In this document: positions 52,741 through 64,000 of the stretch, one piece after another
Numbering within the stretch: position 1 is the stretch's first letter
Layout of the letters: each line of letters begins with the position of its first letter
DNA from: Symbiodinium natans
Lineage: Eukaryota > Sar > Dinophyceae > Suessiales > Symbiodiniaceae
Length of the DNA: 64,000 bases
Assembly (NCBI GenBank): GCA_905221605.1
Contig: CAJNDS010002614.1
Location: 175,001-239,000, forward strand
Reading direction: 5' to 3'
The notes under the pieces: generated by a model
What the model was told of the DNA's origin: nothing
Seen by the model: only the letters and a program-made list of their open reading frames with translations
Databases searched by the model: none
Position numbers and translations under genes: made by a program

Positions 52741-54436
52741 GTCCGCTTGCATCATGCTGGGCATGTGCTGGCGAGGTTGGAGTTCCTGGAGCAGGCCTTC
52801 AAGCGCTACGACGTTGACGGCTCGGGTAGGCTGGACGGCAAGGACAGGTCCGTACATTTGAGCCGGTTGCGGCCTGCCTTGCCGGATTACGGGAGATGGA
52901 GGTGCAGGGCTAAAGCAGAATGAATAAATTGGGAACGAGGGAACGTTACGATCATTTGCACCAGCTTCTTTCGGGTTCAGGTTGAGGCTTGTTTCAGGGC
53001 GTTATCAATCTGCCCAGTACATGTTTGGCCGTCCCAAACCTACACCAGCTCCTAAAACCGAAAGTGGCAGAGGAGCTCCGAATGGCCGTCAGAGAGCTGG
53101 GCTGGGCCCAGCGCTCGGTGCAGACATTGCAATCAGTACTGCTTGCTTAGTGTGGAAGTTGTCACGGAAGTGCTTCGAAGATTGCAAAGAGGGCAGATGT
53201 TACATGGGAACCCGGAACATGATGCAACGAACCATCCCTGATCGCCATGCAGGACACGAAGCAGGACATCTTGGACAGGTGGGCCCGTACGGCGCTAAGT
53301 TGGGCATGGCCTGCGACCGCAGCCATTTCGGCAGCAAAGCCTCTCGATGCACGTATCCTGACCTATGGACAGATAGTGAGCCAGTGCGTTCATATTGAAC
53401 CCAATGTCTCATCTTCAATACTTGAGGTGTGGGAGGGAACCAGGGCCTCAACCTCGATCAGTTCAAGAACTTGGTTGCCTGAGACACAGCGTGCTTAGGC
53501 TTGGACCTGTTGTGCAAGTGTGTCGCATAGGGTCCTGCATGGGTGTTGCACTACGTTGCGCCTCTGAGGCTAGTGGAAAGCTCGGAAAGAAAACCTTCAA
53601 AGCCATTGTGGGGAAAGCCAGCGAGGCCTGCGAGTCATAGATGACATCAGGAAGCCTCCATGCAGCTGCTGTATGTCGCTGGGCGTTGAGGCTGTAAGGG
53701 ATGACCGGAGGCAGCTGCTTGCCATGGGAGGCCAGAAACACCCTGAAAGAGTGCACACGCACGGAAAGTTTTAAGCACCCCCTCGCAGTGCAATGCTGTC
53801 CAACACTGTGCAGGCGCAGCGCCGCAGTTCACGGCGCGCCAGAGGCCACAAACGACACAGAGGGCCTCTGAAGCCGAGTCCTTTCAGTAGCAGTGTGGCT
53901 GTTTAGCTTCCGAGATCTCCAAGAGGCCCTAGTCCCCAAGGCTATAGTACGGCTATAGGCTCTGCCAGTGGCAATATCTTGGAAGGCAGGGTAGACGGGG
54001 AGCACTGGTCCCTGGCGAAACGCAGGAGAATGTGGGCTCCTCCCTTCCAGTGCATCGGTTGTTCAGACGTGCGCCAGGACTTTCTGCCAGACGGAGGGCG
54101 GTGGCCCAAGCCTGTAGCCGGCTCTCACTTGTGTTCATGGGAAGCAGAAGCGCGCAAGACACCTGGGATGCGTGAAACCCAGCAGGTTGGTTTCGACGGC
54201 CCCTCCCTTTGGCGAAGGCACGGAAGCCAGCACAGAGCCGCTGGTTGCGGCGTTGCCCGGCCGAAGGTCAGAGCGCCTTTGAGGAGCTACCACCACACCG
54301 CAAGCTGGAGCTCACCGAGGTCCCCATGGCCCATGGTCATTCGAGCTCCTAACCCCCAAAGCCCCCATACTTTCCTAGCTCTCAGGCTTGGGCCTTCTGG
54401 GACGCCGACCACTCGGGCTTCCTGGAGACGGGGCCT
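52741..54436 (+). CDS. EF-hand protein, fragmentary multi-exon gene
   Basis: Two EF-hand calcium loops are visible. FLEQAFKRYDVDGSGRLDG has its loop at 52810-52845, and its exon may end near 52848 before GTCCGT. AFWDADHSGFLETG has its loop at 54401-54436. Between them a helical stretch (EELRMAVRELGWAQRSVQ at about 53070) resembles the helix after such a loop. Frames differ, so at least three exons are needed if this is one gene, and the join is inferred. The product would be a calcium-binding protein of unknown role. Fragmentation by indels or pseudogenisation cannot be excluded. Confidence 0.42.
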
Positions 54437-54779
54437 CAAGCACGGAGACTAGCACATACGAGCTTTGTTTTTGTGGGCAGGGGGGTGGGGGGGAAGCACA
54501 CCGTTAGGCCATACCAACTTGCGTTTGCAAATGGGCCGCACCCAGCCCATTCCTTTAACACCCCTTTCTAAACCATTCCGAATACAGGCGCGAGAGGTTA
54601 TCCTACAACAAAGGCAGGAAGAGCGCGCGTCAAAAGTGTTAACAGTTACAAGCCTCCCCGAGGTAAAAAAACAACAAAAAGTGGAGTGGAGCAAGAAACC
54701 AAACCTATGGCCTCAGCTCCAAATCCTTTGAACCTGAACCAGGCCGGGGGGGTGGTCGCTGGGAGGTCAGGAAAAGATG

Positions 54780-54834
54780 TGGGGGGGGGGGGGGGGGTGG
54801 AGGGGGTGGCGGGGGTGGCGGGGGTGGGGGGGGG
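54780..54834. repeat. Poly-G and GGGGTGGC-type G-rich tract
   Basis: A run of about 17 G is followed by GGGGGTGGAGGG and GGGGTGGC units. It is similar in kind to the other homopolymer tracts in the window. Confidence 0.85.
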
Positions 54835-55731
54835 AAGGTCAACAACTATGTTGCCCGATGGCAAAAGGTAGAAGGGTCATGATGTTGGTGCAGGAGTAGG
54901 GCAGCAAGTCCTCCATCTCGTGAGCCTATTTGCCGTAGCTCACAGCAAGGCCGACACACTATTGTGGCATCCGAGGCCTATCGAGTTGATGAACGCCTCG
55001 AAAGGCCGTGCTTTGGGAATTTCATTTCATGGAGCTTCATGAACTTCGGGACGCCTCTATGCAGTTCGAAGACCCCGCGCAGGTTTTAGCACTAAGTGTT
55101 CGGAAAGTGTACGGTGCTACACTTCAACGGTTCCAAGCTACCAAGTCTGAACTCACAAATGTCTGTCAGTCGTGCTGTGAGTCATCGGAAGCCACAGCAT
55201 TTTTGCCGTCTTGCTTGCCATGATCTTCAGTATTTGGGGCGGCCTTTGAACACTTTGGATCTATTGTTTGAACTATTATTTGAACTAACATTCGAACCAT
55301 ACTTTGAATTATTATTCTTGGCTGCCAAGTGGCTGATCGGTTGAGTGGAGTCAAGAGCTCCTCAAACGGTTCCCCGCGAAGCCAGGGCTGGGCTTTCACC
55401 TCCCCATCGAGTCCGTGGTGGCTGCCAGTACCCGAGTGGCGATTTCCGTCGTTGGTGAAGTTACGGTTGCATTCGTGTCGAGACATGGAGATTGGGCTGG
55501 TTGCACAAAGGGTCAGGGAAGTCCAAAAAAGCACTCATTGCATGAGAAGGTCTGTGATGTGAGGCCTTGACGCATGTGATGGCTGCTGAGGTTTGTGGAA
55601 AGCATGGTGGCGGAATCGATCAGGAGAATTTCATCAGAGTTATGTCGGCGGCCTGCAGGGGTCATCCGTGAGGTTTAGGAAATGAGGCTGGCATTCGCAA
55701 CGACACAGTGGTGTAGCATGAGACAGCGGTA

Positions 55732-56133
55732 GTGCATCCTGAGCGAATGCGGGTCATCATGATCCAACAATACTGTCGTGAACCAGGTCCGTTCAGATCA
55801 AGCACCGGGACGAGGCGCTTTATGGCAAATCTCTCACCACTCGACACCCGAAAGCATGGCACCCAAGGATTGAGTGTGCTCAGTGTGCTTTCGGCTTCAC
55901 AGGAGCTGGGCCTTTGGAAGGGGTCACCCCTCGACTGGGCAGACTGGGCAAACGATGACGATGATGTGGAAGACAGGACAGGTCGGGCTGAGCCGCAAAC
56001 TTGGTCCCAACTATCCTATAGACCACATATGACGCCCCCCCCTGGACACCCTCCAGCCTTGGCTTTGACGCGTCTCAACCACGCGCTGGCCAGTACCACT
56101 TTCCGTGCCAAGCGCAAGAAGGAGCTGGCGAAG
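55732..56133 (+). CDS. Candidate exon of an unidentified gene
   Basis: Open for 134 codons and ending in phase at a donor-like site (AAG then GTATGA at 56134). The last part is protein-like and basic (LTRLNHALASTTFRAKRKKE), preceded by an acidic patch (WADWANDDDDVEDRTG). No family is recognised and the start is unknown. Confidence 0.35.
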
Positions 56134-59100
56134 GTATGACCCTCAGGTTGCATGCTGATCAATCGGTATAAACTTCAAGCATGTCCCTCAGATGAGAAGT
56201 GCTGCCTTTTTCGGGGGTCAACTGCATGGACAGGGAGGGGGGATTCTTTCGGCAGATTTCAGGTCGAAGGTATTATCGTCTTATCTGGGGTTGACTGGCA
56301 TTCCATTCAAACAGTCATAGGGCCATAGGGCCGTAGGCACATATGGGCATTGTGGCCCCGACTGAGCTTGTGATCCGGTTCTGCTCCTCGAAGCGCCACT
56401 CGAGGCAGAGCTGAACCTCCGACGCACGAGTGTCACGGAGCCTTGCCAGCAGTGCGGGCACAAGAGAAACCAACTTCGTGATACAAGAAGAACCTGCCCT
56501 GGCTGGAAGGACATGAACTTCCGATGGCGGAACTTGCTGTGTACCACACACGCCACGGTGGTGGTCTCACCATTCGTGCCTACAGTCTGCGTTGGAGAGC
56601 AGCTGCATGTTTGTCAGGTGGGTGAGTATGCCATTGGAGTGAGGCTCAGAGAACTGCCATTGAGCTTACTTGGCCCGATTGGCTCAGCATGGCAGGCTCT
56701 ACTTCGACTTGCTCCTCCTCTTGGTGATCGCCTTTGGTGTGCCGGCCTTGGTAGTGGAGATGTGGCCCATTGTGGTCGGGCAATGGCACTTGCCTGCAGG
56801 TGCTAACGGGAACAACGCTGCCGTTCTTGGTGACACTTGGTGGAAAGGCAGCATGTCTGCGGGGCGTTGTTGAGTCCATTCTTTTCATGAACTATGACCC
56901 CACTAAGCGCAAGTGTTCAGTCAGTCATGTTCAAGACATCAGCTGCAGCGCAAGCAAAGGATGTGTGGGTCCAGCTCAGGGGGAGGTCCTGTGCTGAAGC
57001 AGCCCGCTCCTCTGGTTTGCTGTCCTGCTGCATTCCAACCGAGATGGTCTGGCAATCCTCTCAGGACCGACGAGGTGCTGAGCACTTTGGCAAAGTACTC
57101 CGTTGGAAATTTGGCGAGGCAGGTCGGGCTCGTTTGCTCTGACAGTGCTGGGGGCAGTTGGCGGGACTGGGAGAGAAACCGCACAGGCCCACACCACATC
57201 CAAACCAAATCCTTCGTGCTCTTGCTAAGGAGATTTGTTTGGCAGTAGCGCGCGATTGTTTTGCACCATGATCGTGCCTGGCGACTCTTGGACTCTTGGC
57301 TCTGGCAGCAGGTCACCAGCAGCCGATGCCAGCTGCCCAGCCGCTTCCATCTCGAAATTGAGGAGAAAAGAGCACAGGCTTTTGCTTCAGGCCACGGTTC
57401 ACATCATGAACGAGTTCTTTGGTTCCATGGCGCCTGAAGCCCTGCAATGGACCAATAAGGACTCCGCTGCGAACTCTCCAACTCCCAACGCTTTCCCTCG
57501 GCCCTCTGCCGAGGTTGTTAGGTGTGCTGCTGCTGTACCGCTTCGCCCACATCCAAGATGACGGTTCGTGTTTGAGAACTGGGAAATATCGCAAGTCGGA
57601 GGCTTTGCCCGCTGTGAGGTTATCATCCATCGGGCAACCTACACGGTGCCCCCAGCAAGCATGTGGAGTCATCTTGCTTCCTGCATGAGTCTGGAGCAAC
57701 CCGCGGCTCTCGCACAGATTCTCTAAGATTCTGAGTGTTGTGACTAAGAGCTGACGTTGTACTCCACCCACGCAGACCAACAGCCGCAACCTAGCCAATC
57801 TCGCAGTTCAGGCAGGCTCCAAAACCTGATGCCCATGTTTCAAGTGATGTTCAACTTCAAAACAATTCAAAACAAGGGTACGGGCAGGTCCGTGGGCTCC
57901 CCACGGATTTGGGCTATCATCATCTGGGCTACGAGGAACTGCTCCGAGTAGGAGCCTTACGATTATCGCCGTGGCGCTTGTCGTGGTCATGAAAGCAAGC
58001 AGCATGCTCGGCTGAGGAGCATTTTCAGACAGTCGCCTACGAGCAAGCTCTGCGGGTGGTGCCCGTCATGTGTTTACGCCTGTGACCTTATGGACTTATG
58101 GATCATGAATTCATGAATCTACTCATTCATACCTAGTTCAATGCCTTGTCAATCGAGGTTTGGGGACCCTCAAGCACCGGCACCAATGCACATGCCAGAT
58201 GGGCACAGCCAACGAGCTGGACGACCAGCCTGTGCGCGAGGCCCGCAACATGCTGCGGCCCAGTGTGAATCAATCCATCAGCAGGACAATGTATACAAGA
58301 GGGTATCACCTGAGTTTGGGATCCGAGGTGCAGGATAGTCTTCCCGAGACGCTCACCTTTTGAGCAATTTCAACAAGAGAACAACATTCTTAATGGAACC
58401 TTCTCCTACGACACATCGTCAGCATGTCGGCAATGCTAGCCAGCACGCTCTTGTGCGAAGCCCGCGATCCGCCCCCTTGTCGAAGCTCAACGTCTTCTCC
58501 AGAAACCTCGAAATCCCAAACTACATGAAGGTGGTCCTGTGGCGCAATTACGACTCGGCCGTGCAGGGTGTGCTCCAGCAAGCCTTTGCCCCAGTCTGTA
58601 GCTGTGTTGCGTGGTTTTTCGTGCGCAACGATCAGGTGGTAAGGAGCTAGAGTTTCTACAGCACAACTGAGCACAACAGTCGAGCAGGTGGAGCTGCAAG
58701 CAAAGCAGTACAGCGTCAACACAGAGCTGAAGTTCTTGGAGCAGAAAGCGAGAGAGGCGCTGCGGACTTGACTTTTGCGGCTGTGTATGCTTCTGTTGCG
58801 TCTCAGGGCCTGCAATGCACAGTCAAGGCTCTGCCTGCAAAGGACTCCTTACGCACCAAGTTCATCAAGCCCTGAAAACTCAAAACTGCCTACTAAGGCA
58901 CCCAAGATAGCCCTGCATCCCTAATGCAGCTGATCTCGTGGCAGCACTCAGCATGCCAGCACAACCTCTCCGACGACCTCGAGCATGACCTTGGCTACAA
59001 CGCTGGCGGTGGGCGCTGCCCTCACTCCATCAGAGCTCCATCAGAGCCAACCAAAATCGGATGCACCGAGGCTGGCCCCCACTTCGGGCTCCGAGCCCAG

Positions 59101-62100
59101 ACAAGCAAATAAGCCCATCGGAGCATCTGTAGTGGGATCAGTGGGATCGTTGGGCGCAAGGGTTTCGGTGCGCGGGTTACGCAGTTCCTCACTGGCCATA
59201 ACATGCCAGCGTAACCAAGGCAGGCGCCAGTCGACGAAGGGCCGGCAGACCATGAAGGTGATGGCGGAAAGGCCTGGCCCGAGTCTCTGCATTTTCCCCA
59301 AGAAGTGCCATTCAGCCACTTAGCGTCAGTCTGTGAAGTTACAGTGAAGTTACAATGAAGTTGGTGCCTGTCCCCTGTCCGGCAGGCAAAGTGCAGAGCT
59401 CAGCGGTAGCAGAATCCGACGCGCGGCAAAGATGAACATGGAGTCGGCTAACTGAGGCGCTGCATCGGACATGAGCGTTGGCAGGGGCCACGTGGATCGC
59501 TGCGTCGTAGCTTAGGGCACAAGCTGTTTCTCAGATGATGCCAGACAAGGCGATGACGATAGCACTGACTTCTCTCATGACGGAGCCTAAGTTCAGAATT
59601 TGGCAGAGGTGGAATGCAAAGCGCAACAAATACGCAACAAATGTGATACAACGAGAAGCACAAGATCACCGCCAAGGCAGTGACGACAACCGCAGAGCGG
59701 ATGTACGACAGGATGTGTACCCGAACGGATGTGCCTCTCCCAGCATATCCCAGCATGCTCGGTCGAACAAACGCTCTGCAAAATGCCTGGCACACACGGG
59801 CACCAAGGGCGGCAGACGGCTGGCCAAGCGGCAGACCTACCTGCTTTCGATGTCAGCGTCCTAGAATTGGCGGCATCACGTTGTGCTTTTGAGCTTGTTA
59901 GCTTCAGTCAAACACGCATGGCTTGTTGGCAACGTGTTGCGATATGTCTGATCCTTTGTTCAGGAATGACCTGATCGAGGAGCAGATCCTTGAGATCGAA
60001 ACGGAGCGGGCCCTGCATTCCGTCAGGGCCCTATTTTGGAGAAGCCTCCGTCACTCTCTATTAACGTTTTCTCTCAGTACCACCCTCTCACCTCTCTTTC
60101 ACTCGCAGCCTTGCTCCGCACACTACACCCTTATTGCAAGGTTCAGTTTTTCAATGGTTTTGGGTGCTTGCATCTAATGGGTCCAAGGACTTGAAGCCAG
60201 ATGAGCGAGAGGCAACCAGAAATGGCTTCAGAGTCAGATTGATGAGCCTTCTTTGTTGCAGCGCTTGCTGTTTGTCATGATTGGTACTTTTGAAGAGGTA
60301 ATGGGCGCATTCGTGGTGTTCTGGTGCCAGCGGACTCGGGATGCTGTTCTCGGTCAGTATGGCTGGTCCCGTCGCCGCCTTGGCGAGCTCTACCATTGCT
60401 GTGCTGTGTGTGTGTGTGTGCACCACCTGCCCGAAATAGGTAGGGGCACATTGGATCTATGAGATATTCCGGGTCAAGGCTCCTGGTGTTGCCGCGCCTG
60501 TTGCCAGCGCCGGCGCCTGCGTGTGGATCCCAGCTTCTCCAGGCTCAACGATGTGGTGCCTGGAGGGCTCATGCCAGTGGAGCAGCTGAAGGAAGAGCAA
60601 GACAAAGCCACCCGCCGCGTGTCGCCATGAAAGGAGCCAGACCCCTCTCTCGTGAAACCTCGTTTTTTCCGAGGTCTCAAGCTGCCCTTTGAGGCCTGGG
60701 CGGCTCCTCTTTTGGATTTGTTTTTGGGAGAGTGGGGGAGAGGGGGGGGAGGGTTCGGATTTTCAAAGTGGGGTTGTCGTGCTTGACGGTGGTTTGAGGT
60801 GCTGAAACAGAGGCTCCCACCCTCCTTCAAAGTGAAGTTGAGTCCTCCTTCCATGGCAACCTAAAGTACTTAAAGCTTAAGCTCTAAACTTAAAGCACTT
60901 ACAGCCCGCAGTCCTTCCTTGAAAGTTAGACTCAGGGGCAGGGCATGGCAGCCCGGCTTGCAGGAGAGCAGCGACGGTTCGGAGGGTGCGCCCGATGAGG
61001 AAGAAGTCGTGGCGCCCCCGGCGTTGGAAGCCTGAGCTGGGTTGCCTGGGTTTGGGCTTGTAGTGGAAGCTTCGGGGAGTGCTTCCTAAGCCAAAGAATT
61101 GCCGACCTCGTGACTGCGTCAAAGTCCCACCTTGTAGGATGTCAGGAATTTTTAGGAATAACAGAGCGACTCCTGCAAACAACTGCTGGTGTATCATTGG
61201 CAGGAGCCTGCCCTCAAGAAATCCACTGTCTGCCCATCTGAGCAGAGGCCTTCCCATTGATTGTGGAAGCCACGCAGGCTCCCTATGGCTCTCCCTGCTC
61301 ACAAGCTGGTGATAGGAAGTGAGATCGACTTGCAGAAATATAAAGACATGTAAAGAAATATGCGTGCACACGTGCAGTTTGGCCGTCTTGCGGCGAGGAT
61401 CCAAGCCTGCAGCTTTGGCAGAACATGGACGTGAAGCCGATGATGCGGCTGTGGCACCTGCTCACATTACCGGCAAGGGGTCGTCGGGTCGTCGTTGCCC
61501 GAGCTTACACTTCGCAGCAGATGCGCATTCTTGGCCAGGATCCGGGGCTGTATGATGAGCATTGCATGGAACTCAGAGAGCCAATTGATTGGCAGTTGCG
61601 AGCAGGTTCTGCAGCCTTAGAGTTATCCTTCCGGCAGCTTCGCCAGCCGAAAACCTAAGACGATTGAATGGGCTGAGTGTAGGGCTCCATGCAACTCACT
61701 TGAGTGTTCAGTTGTGACCAAGTGCCGCTTCTTGGTGCTCAACCTCATCTTCATCGTCGGGCCCTCTGAGCTTGCAACCCTTGGATGTTTCTGCCATTCC
61801 AGAGAATGCTTTCCCGCTGTCCACAGGTTGCCTGCATCACGGTGTCCACGCACATCTACTACCCGCTGTTTCTGCCTATCGATGCCCTGGTCTCAGCGGA
61901 AGAATGAAGCGATCTAGCTTTGCATGCCTCGCACGTGGACACACAACTGCGAAAGTGCTCAGGCCAAGGTGTGGCTGATCACGAATGTTTCAGAGCCTGT
62001 CGCCAACTCCTCCAGCAATTCTGCCGAAAGCCCAGCAACGAGTGCCCACTGCCTATTCGTGACTTCAGATATGCAGGGATTTTGCAAAGCTTGCTGCTAA

Positions 62101-63686
62101 CTCCTGTCCAGAATGGACGGCATTTTCCTTCTTCACGCAAGGCTCCATGCTGGCGTGTCTGTGAACTGGAGCTGTTCGGTGATGAGCGCGGGTCCCTGAT
62201 CCCTGTCGAGATGCCAAGATGGCCACGAGGGTTTGCTTTATTGGGCAGGAAGCTCATAATTGATTTCGGGCCTCAGAATAGCCCAAACGGTCCTTTAGAT
62301 CACCGAGGCTCTGCTCCGATCGCAAGGCTCCTTACATGTTTGCGCGGCGCTGATTTCAGGGTTGAGGGCGCGGGGCTGATGGTTAGCCGGCCGTGTGCTC
62401 CGCGATTCCCCGACCTCAAACTTAGATATTCAGGGCTTTAGGTTTTGAATCGGAAGGCTCAGCAGGAAACGAATGCCCCATAGACGGTTGAGACGGTTGA
62501 GGGGAAGCCCATGCCTCGACCCTGAGCCGCCTCAACCCAGGTCTCCAGCAACGGCTTGCCGATGCGCTCCTTGGTTCGACTTGCCCTGGACATGTAGCGG
62601 TCCATGTAGCTTGTGATGGTAAACAACGGACTGTCGATAGCCTTTGACGTTTCTGAGTTTTTTGTTTGGGATTGGGGTGACTGGCTGACACTATGCTCAC
62701 TGTGCCTCATGACTCATGTGATGCCTACTAAGTCAGGCCACGATGCCGGGTTGCAAGCCGTGGGCGATCGCAATCTCGCAGGGGGAAGCATGCCCGGGCC
62801 GTGGCTCTCTTCGAATTGAGCTGTACGGGCCCAGGGTAATTAAACTTCTTGAGGGCTTTCCCGACTTTGGGGCTGGAAGTTTATAGGGCCTGGGTTTCAC
62901 AATGTGTCGCTACTCTTATGTCCGCGTTGTGGCAAGGACCTTTCTGTGACGGGTCTCTGTGCGTCGAACTTTCTTGTCTTTCCTGCAAGACAAAAAGACA
63001 GACAGCAGAGAGAAAGATACAGACAAGGATGCGAGCGAGGGGTGACAGAGCAATGAGCGGGGCAAGGAAGGCCTCGTCCTTTTGCCCATCTTCAACTCTT
63101 TGAAAACCAAAGAAGAGACAATAGGAAGAAGGAAAGAGAAGAGGAAAAGCAAAAACTTTGGGAAACCGCGAATATCAGCGTGCAGATTTCCCTACGTTTC
63201 TCACTATCAGGCTTTGGGCTGGGGCAACCGGGAACAGCGCGAGCAGACGCTCGGGCATCCTGTCAAAGTGCCAGAAACACTGATTCCATGACATATGTCT
63301 TCTCTTGTGTGTGGAAATGCAATCTGAAGCGCGCAGAGAGATGACGGAAAGACAGAGAAAGATAGATGAGAGTGCGAAAGGAGGGAAGACAGAGAAGGAA
63401 GAAGGCTGAGAGGTTTTAGGCTGAGCAGTAGCGAAGTTTCTTTCTTTTAACTGCCCATGCAACTGTTTGAAGACCCAAGAAGAGAAGCGAGGACGAACGA
63501 GAAAGGAGAAGAGTGGAGAACAGAAATGACCCGAACAATCAAAACTCACTTTTTCGGCTTCGGACAACCGAGAATACTGCGAGTTGCCTGTTCACAAATC
63601 GGTGCTGTCGGCTCGCACCTTTGCTACATGAAAGATGGAAGAGGAGTGGAGAGGAGAGGAAGGGATTACCATATTATTTCCCTCCC

Positions 63687-63812
63687 CTGAATCCCCCTAT
63701 CAATGAAACTGTGCCAGAAAACCTACTGCGGATGAATGGACACACCCAAAAGATCTGGCAAAAGGTGTATCAGCGACTGGAGATCCTCGAGCTGCTGGGC
63801 CAGGGCCCCTGA
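63687..63812 (+). CDS. Candidate terminal exon, unknown
   Basis: The last 41 residues of an open frame (NETVPENLLRMNGHTQKIWQ then RLEILELLGQGP and TGA) look like genuine helical protein, while the sequence before 63680 is purine-rich and repetitive. An exon start near 63690 is likely but its acceptor was not fixed. Confidence 0.28.
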   Translation: MNPPINETVPENLLRMNGHTQKIWQKVYQRLEILELLGQGP

Positions 63813-64000
63813 TCCCTTTTAGACCTTTCCGTTGAAGTAGCTAGTGCCTTGCTTGGAGCGGAAATTCGTCCCGACGCGCTCTGCTCCAGGAGGGTGGCCC
63901 AGTTAGGGTGGAGCAAAAGGAACGCACATGCAAGCTACAAGCATAGAAAATACCACAGCAGTAGCTATTTTGGTGCAGTCCCGAAGAGCATGGGCTGGTT

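Larger units (their letters stand above)
54450..64000. other. Mostly unassigned DNA with a few exon-like stretches
   Basis: Besides the two exons listed separately, coding-like pieces were noted at about 56395-56580 (with EPCQQCGHKRNQLRDTRRTC), 58360-58650, 59535-59864 and 61425-61658, none with a recognised family. A degenerate Glu/Phe/Leu repeat reads at 55258-55320. Purine-rich degenerate repeats occupy 63000-63660. No RNA gene was seen. Confidence 0.35.

Overview
The window looks like nuclear DNA from a dinoflagellate, probably of the Symbiodiniaceae type. This is an inference from the following. Coding sequence is sparse and broken into exons in shifting frames on the + strand. The introns that can be checked end in AG, usually followed by G. 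Homopolymer, dinucleotide and G-rich minisatellite tracts are abundant. The protein families recognised are eukaryotic (SCC2/NIPBL, selenium-binding protein 1, PLAC8, PARP, ankyrin plus ZZ finger, EF-hands, helical-repeat organelle-type RNA-binding protein). No rRNA, tRNA, CRISPR array or bacterial operon was seen, and no spliced-leader relict was recognised.

Layout. 1-2.9 kb: a possible gene tail, then mostly non-coding DNA. 2.93-9.95 kb: an apparently complete retroelement bounded by 342-bp direct repeats that look identical and lie in GT dinucleotide tracts. It has four ORFs: a nuclear-type basic protein, a GIY-YIG endonuclease, a reverse transcriptase, and a protein with an ADP-ribosyltransferase-like HGT motif. 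A set of phased hairpins lies just before the 3' repeat. Its features match the N-terminal-endonuclease Penelope-like elements (Naiad/Chlamys type: GIY-YIG upstream of RT, CxC linker motif, pseudo-LTRs, microsatellite insertion), but split over several ORFs and with extra genes. 10-12 kb: GT and G-rich minisatellites, partly inside the intron of an unrecognised gene. 12-18 kb: exon fragments, including a helical-repeat (AWALA-type) RNA-binding protein. 18-21 kb: an EF-hand / TIR-like / ankyrin / ZZ-finger gene with frame breaks. 21-25.9 kb: repeat-rich and mostly non-coding. 25.9-26.9 kb: an intact PLAC8 membrane protein. 31.8-33 kb: ankyrin exons.

34.1-44.0 kb: a large multi-exon gene for the cohesin loader SCC2/NIPBL. 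A complete three-exon selenium-binding protein 1 (methanethiol oxidase) gene lies inside it on the same strand at 37.6-39.8 kb. 45.1-47.3 kb: an intact intronless membrane protein with four nearly identical 77-residue Cys/Thr-rich ectodomain repeats and a cytoplasmic PARP catalytic domain. 47.3-64 kb: scattered exon-like fragments (a Lys/Glu-rich protein, an EF-hand protein) in mostly unassigned DNA.

Apart from the retroelement ORFs, which plausibly act together in copying and insertion, the genes show no operon-like functional grouping. Several genes carry single-base frame changes without splice signals, so local assembly indels or pseudogenisation cannot be separated from the sequence alone.
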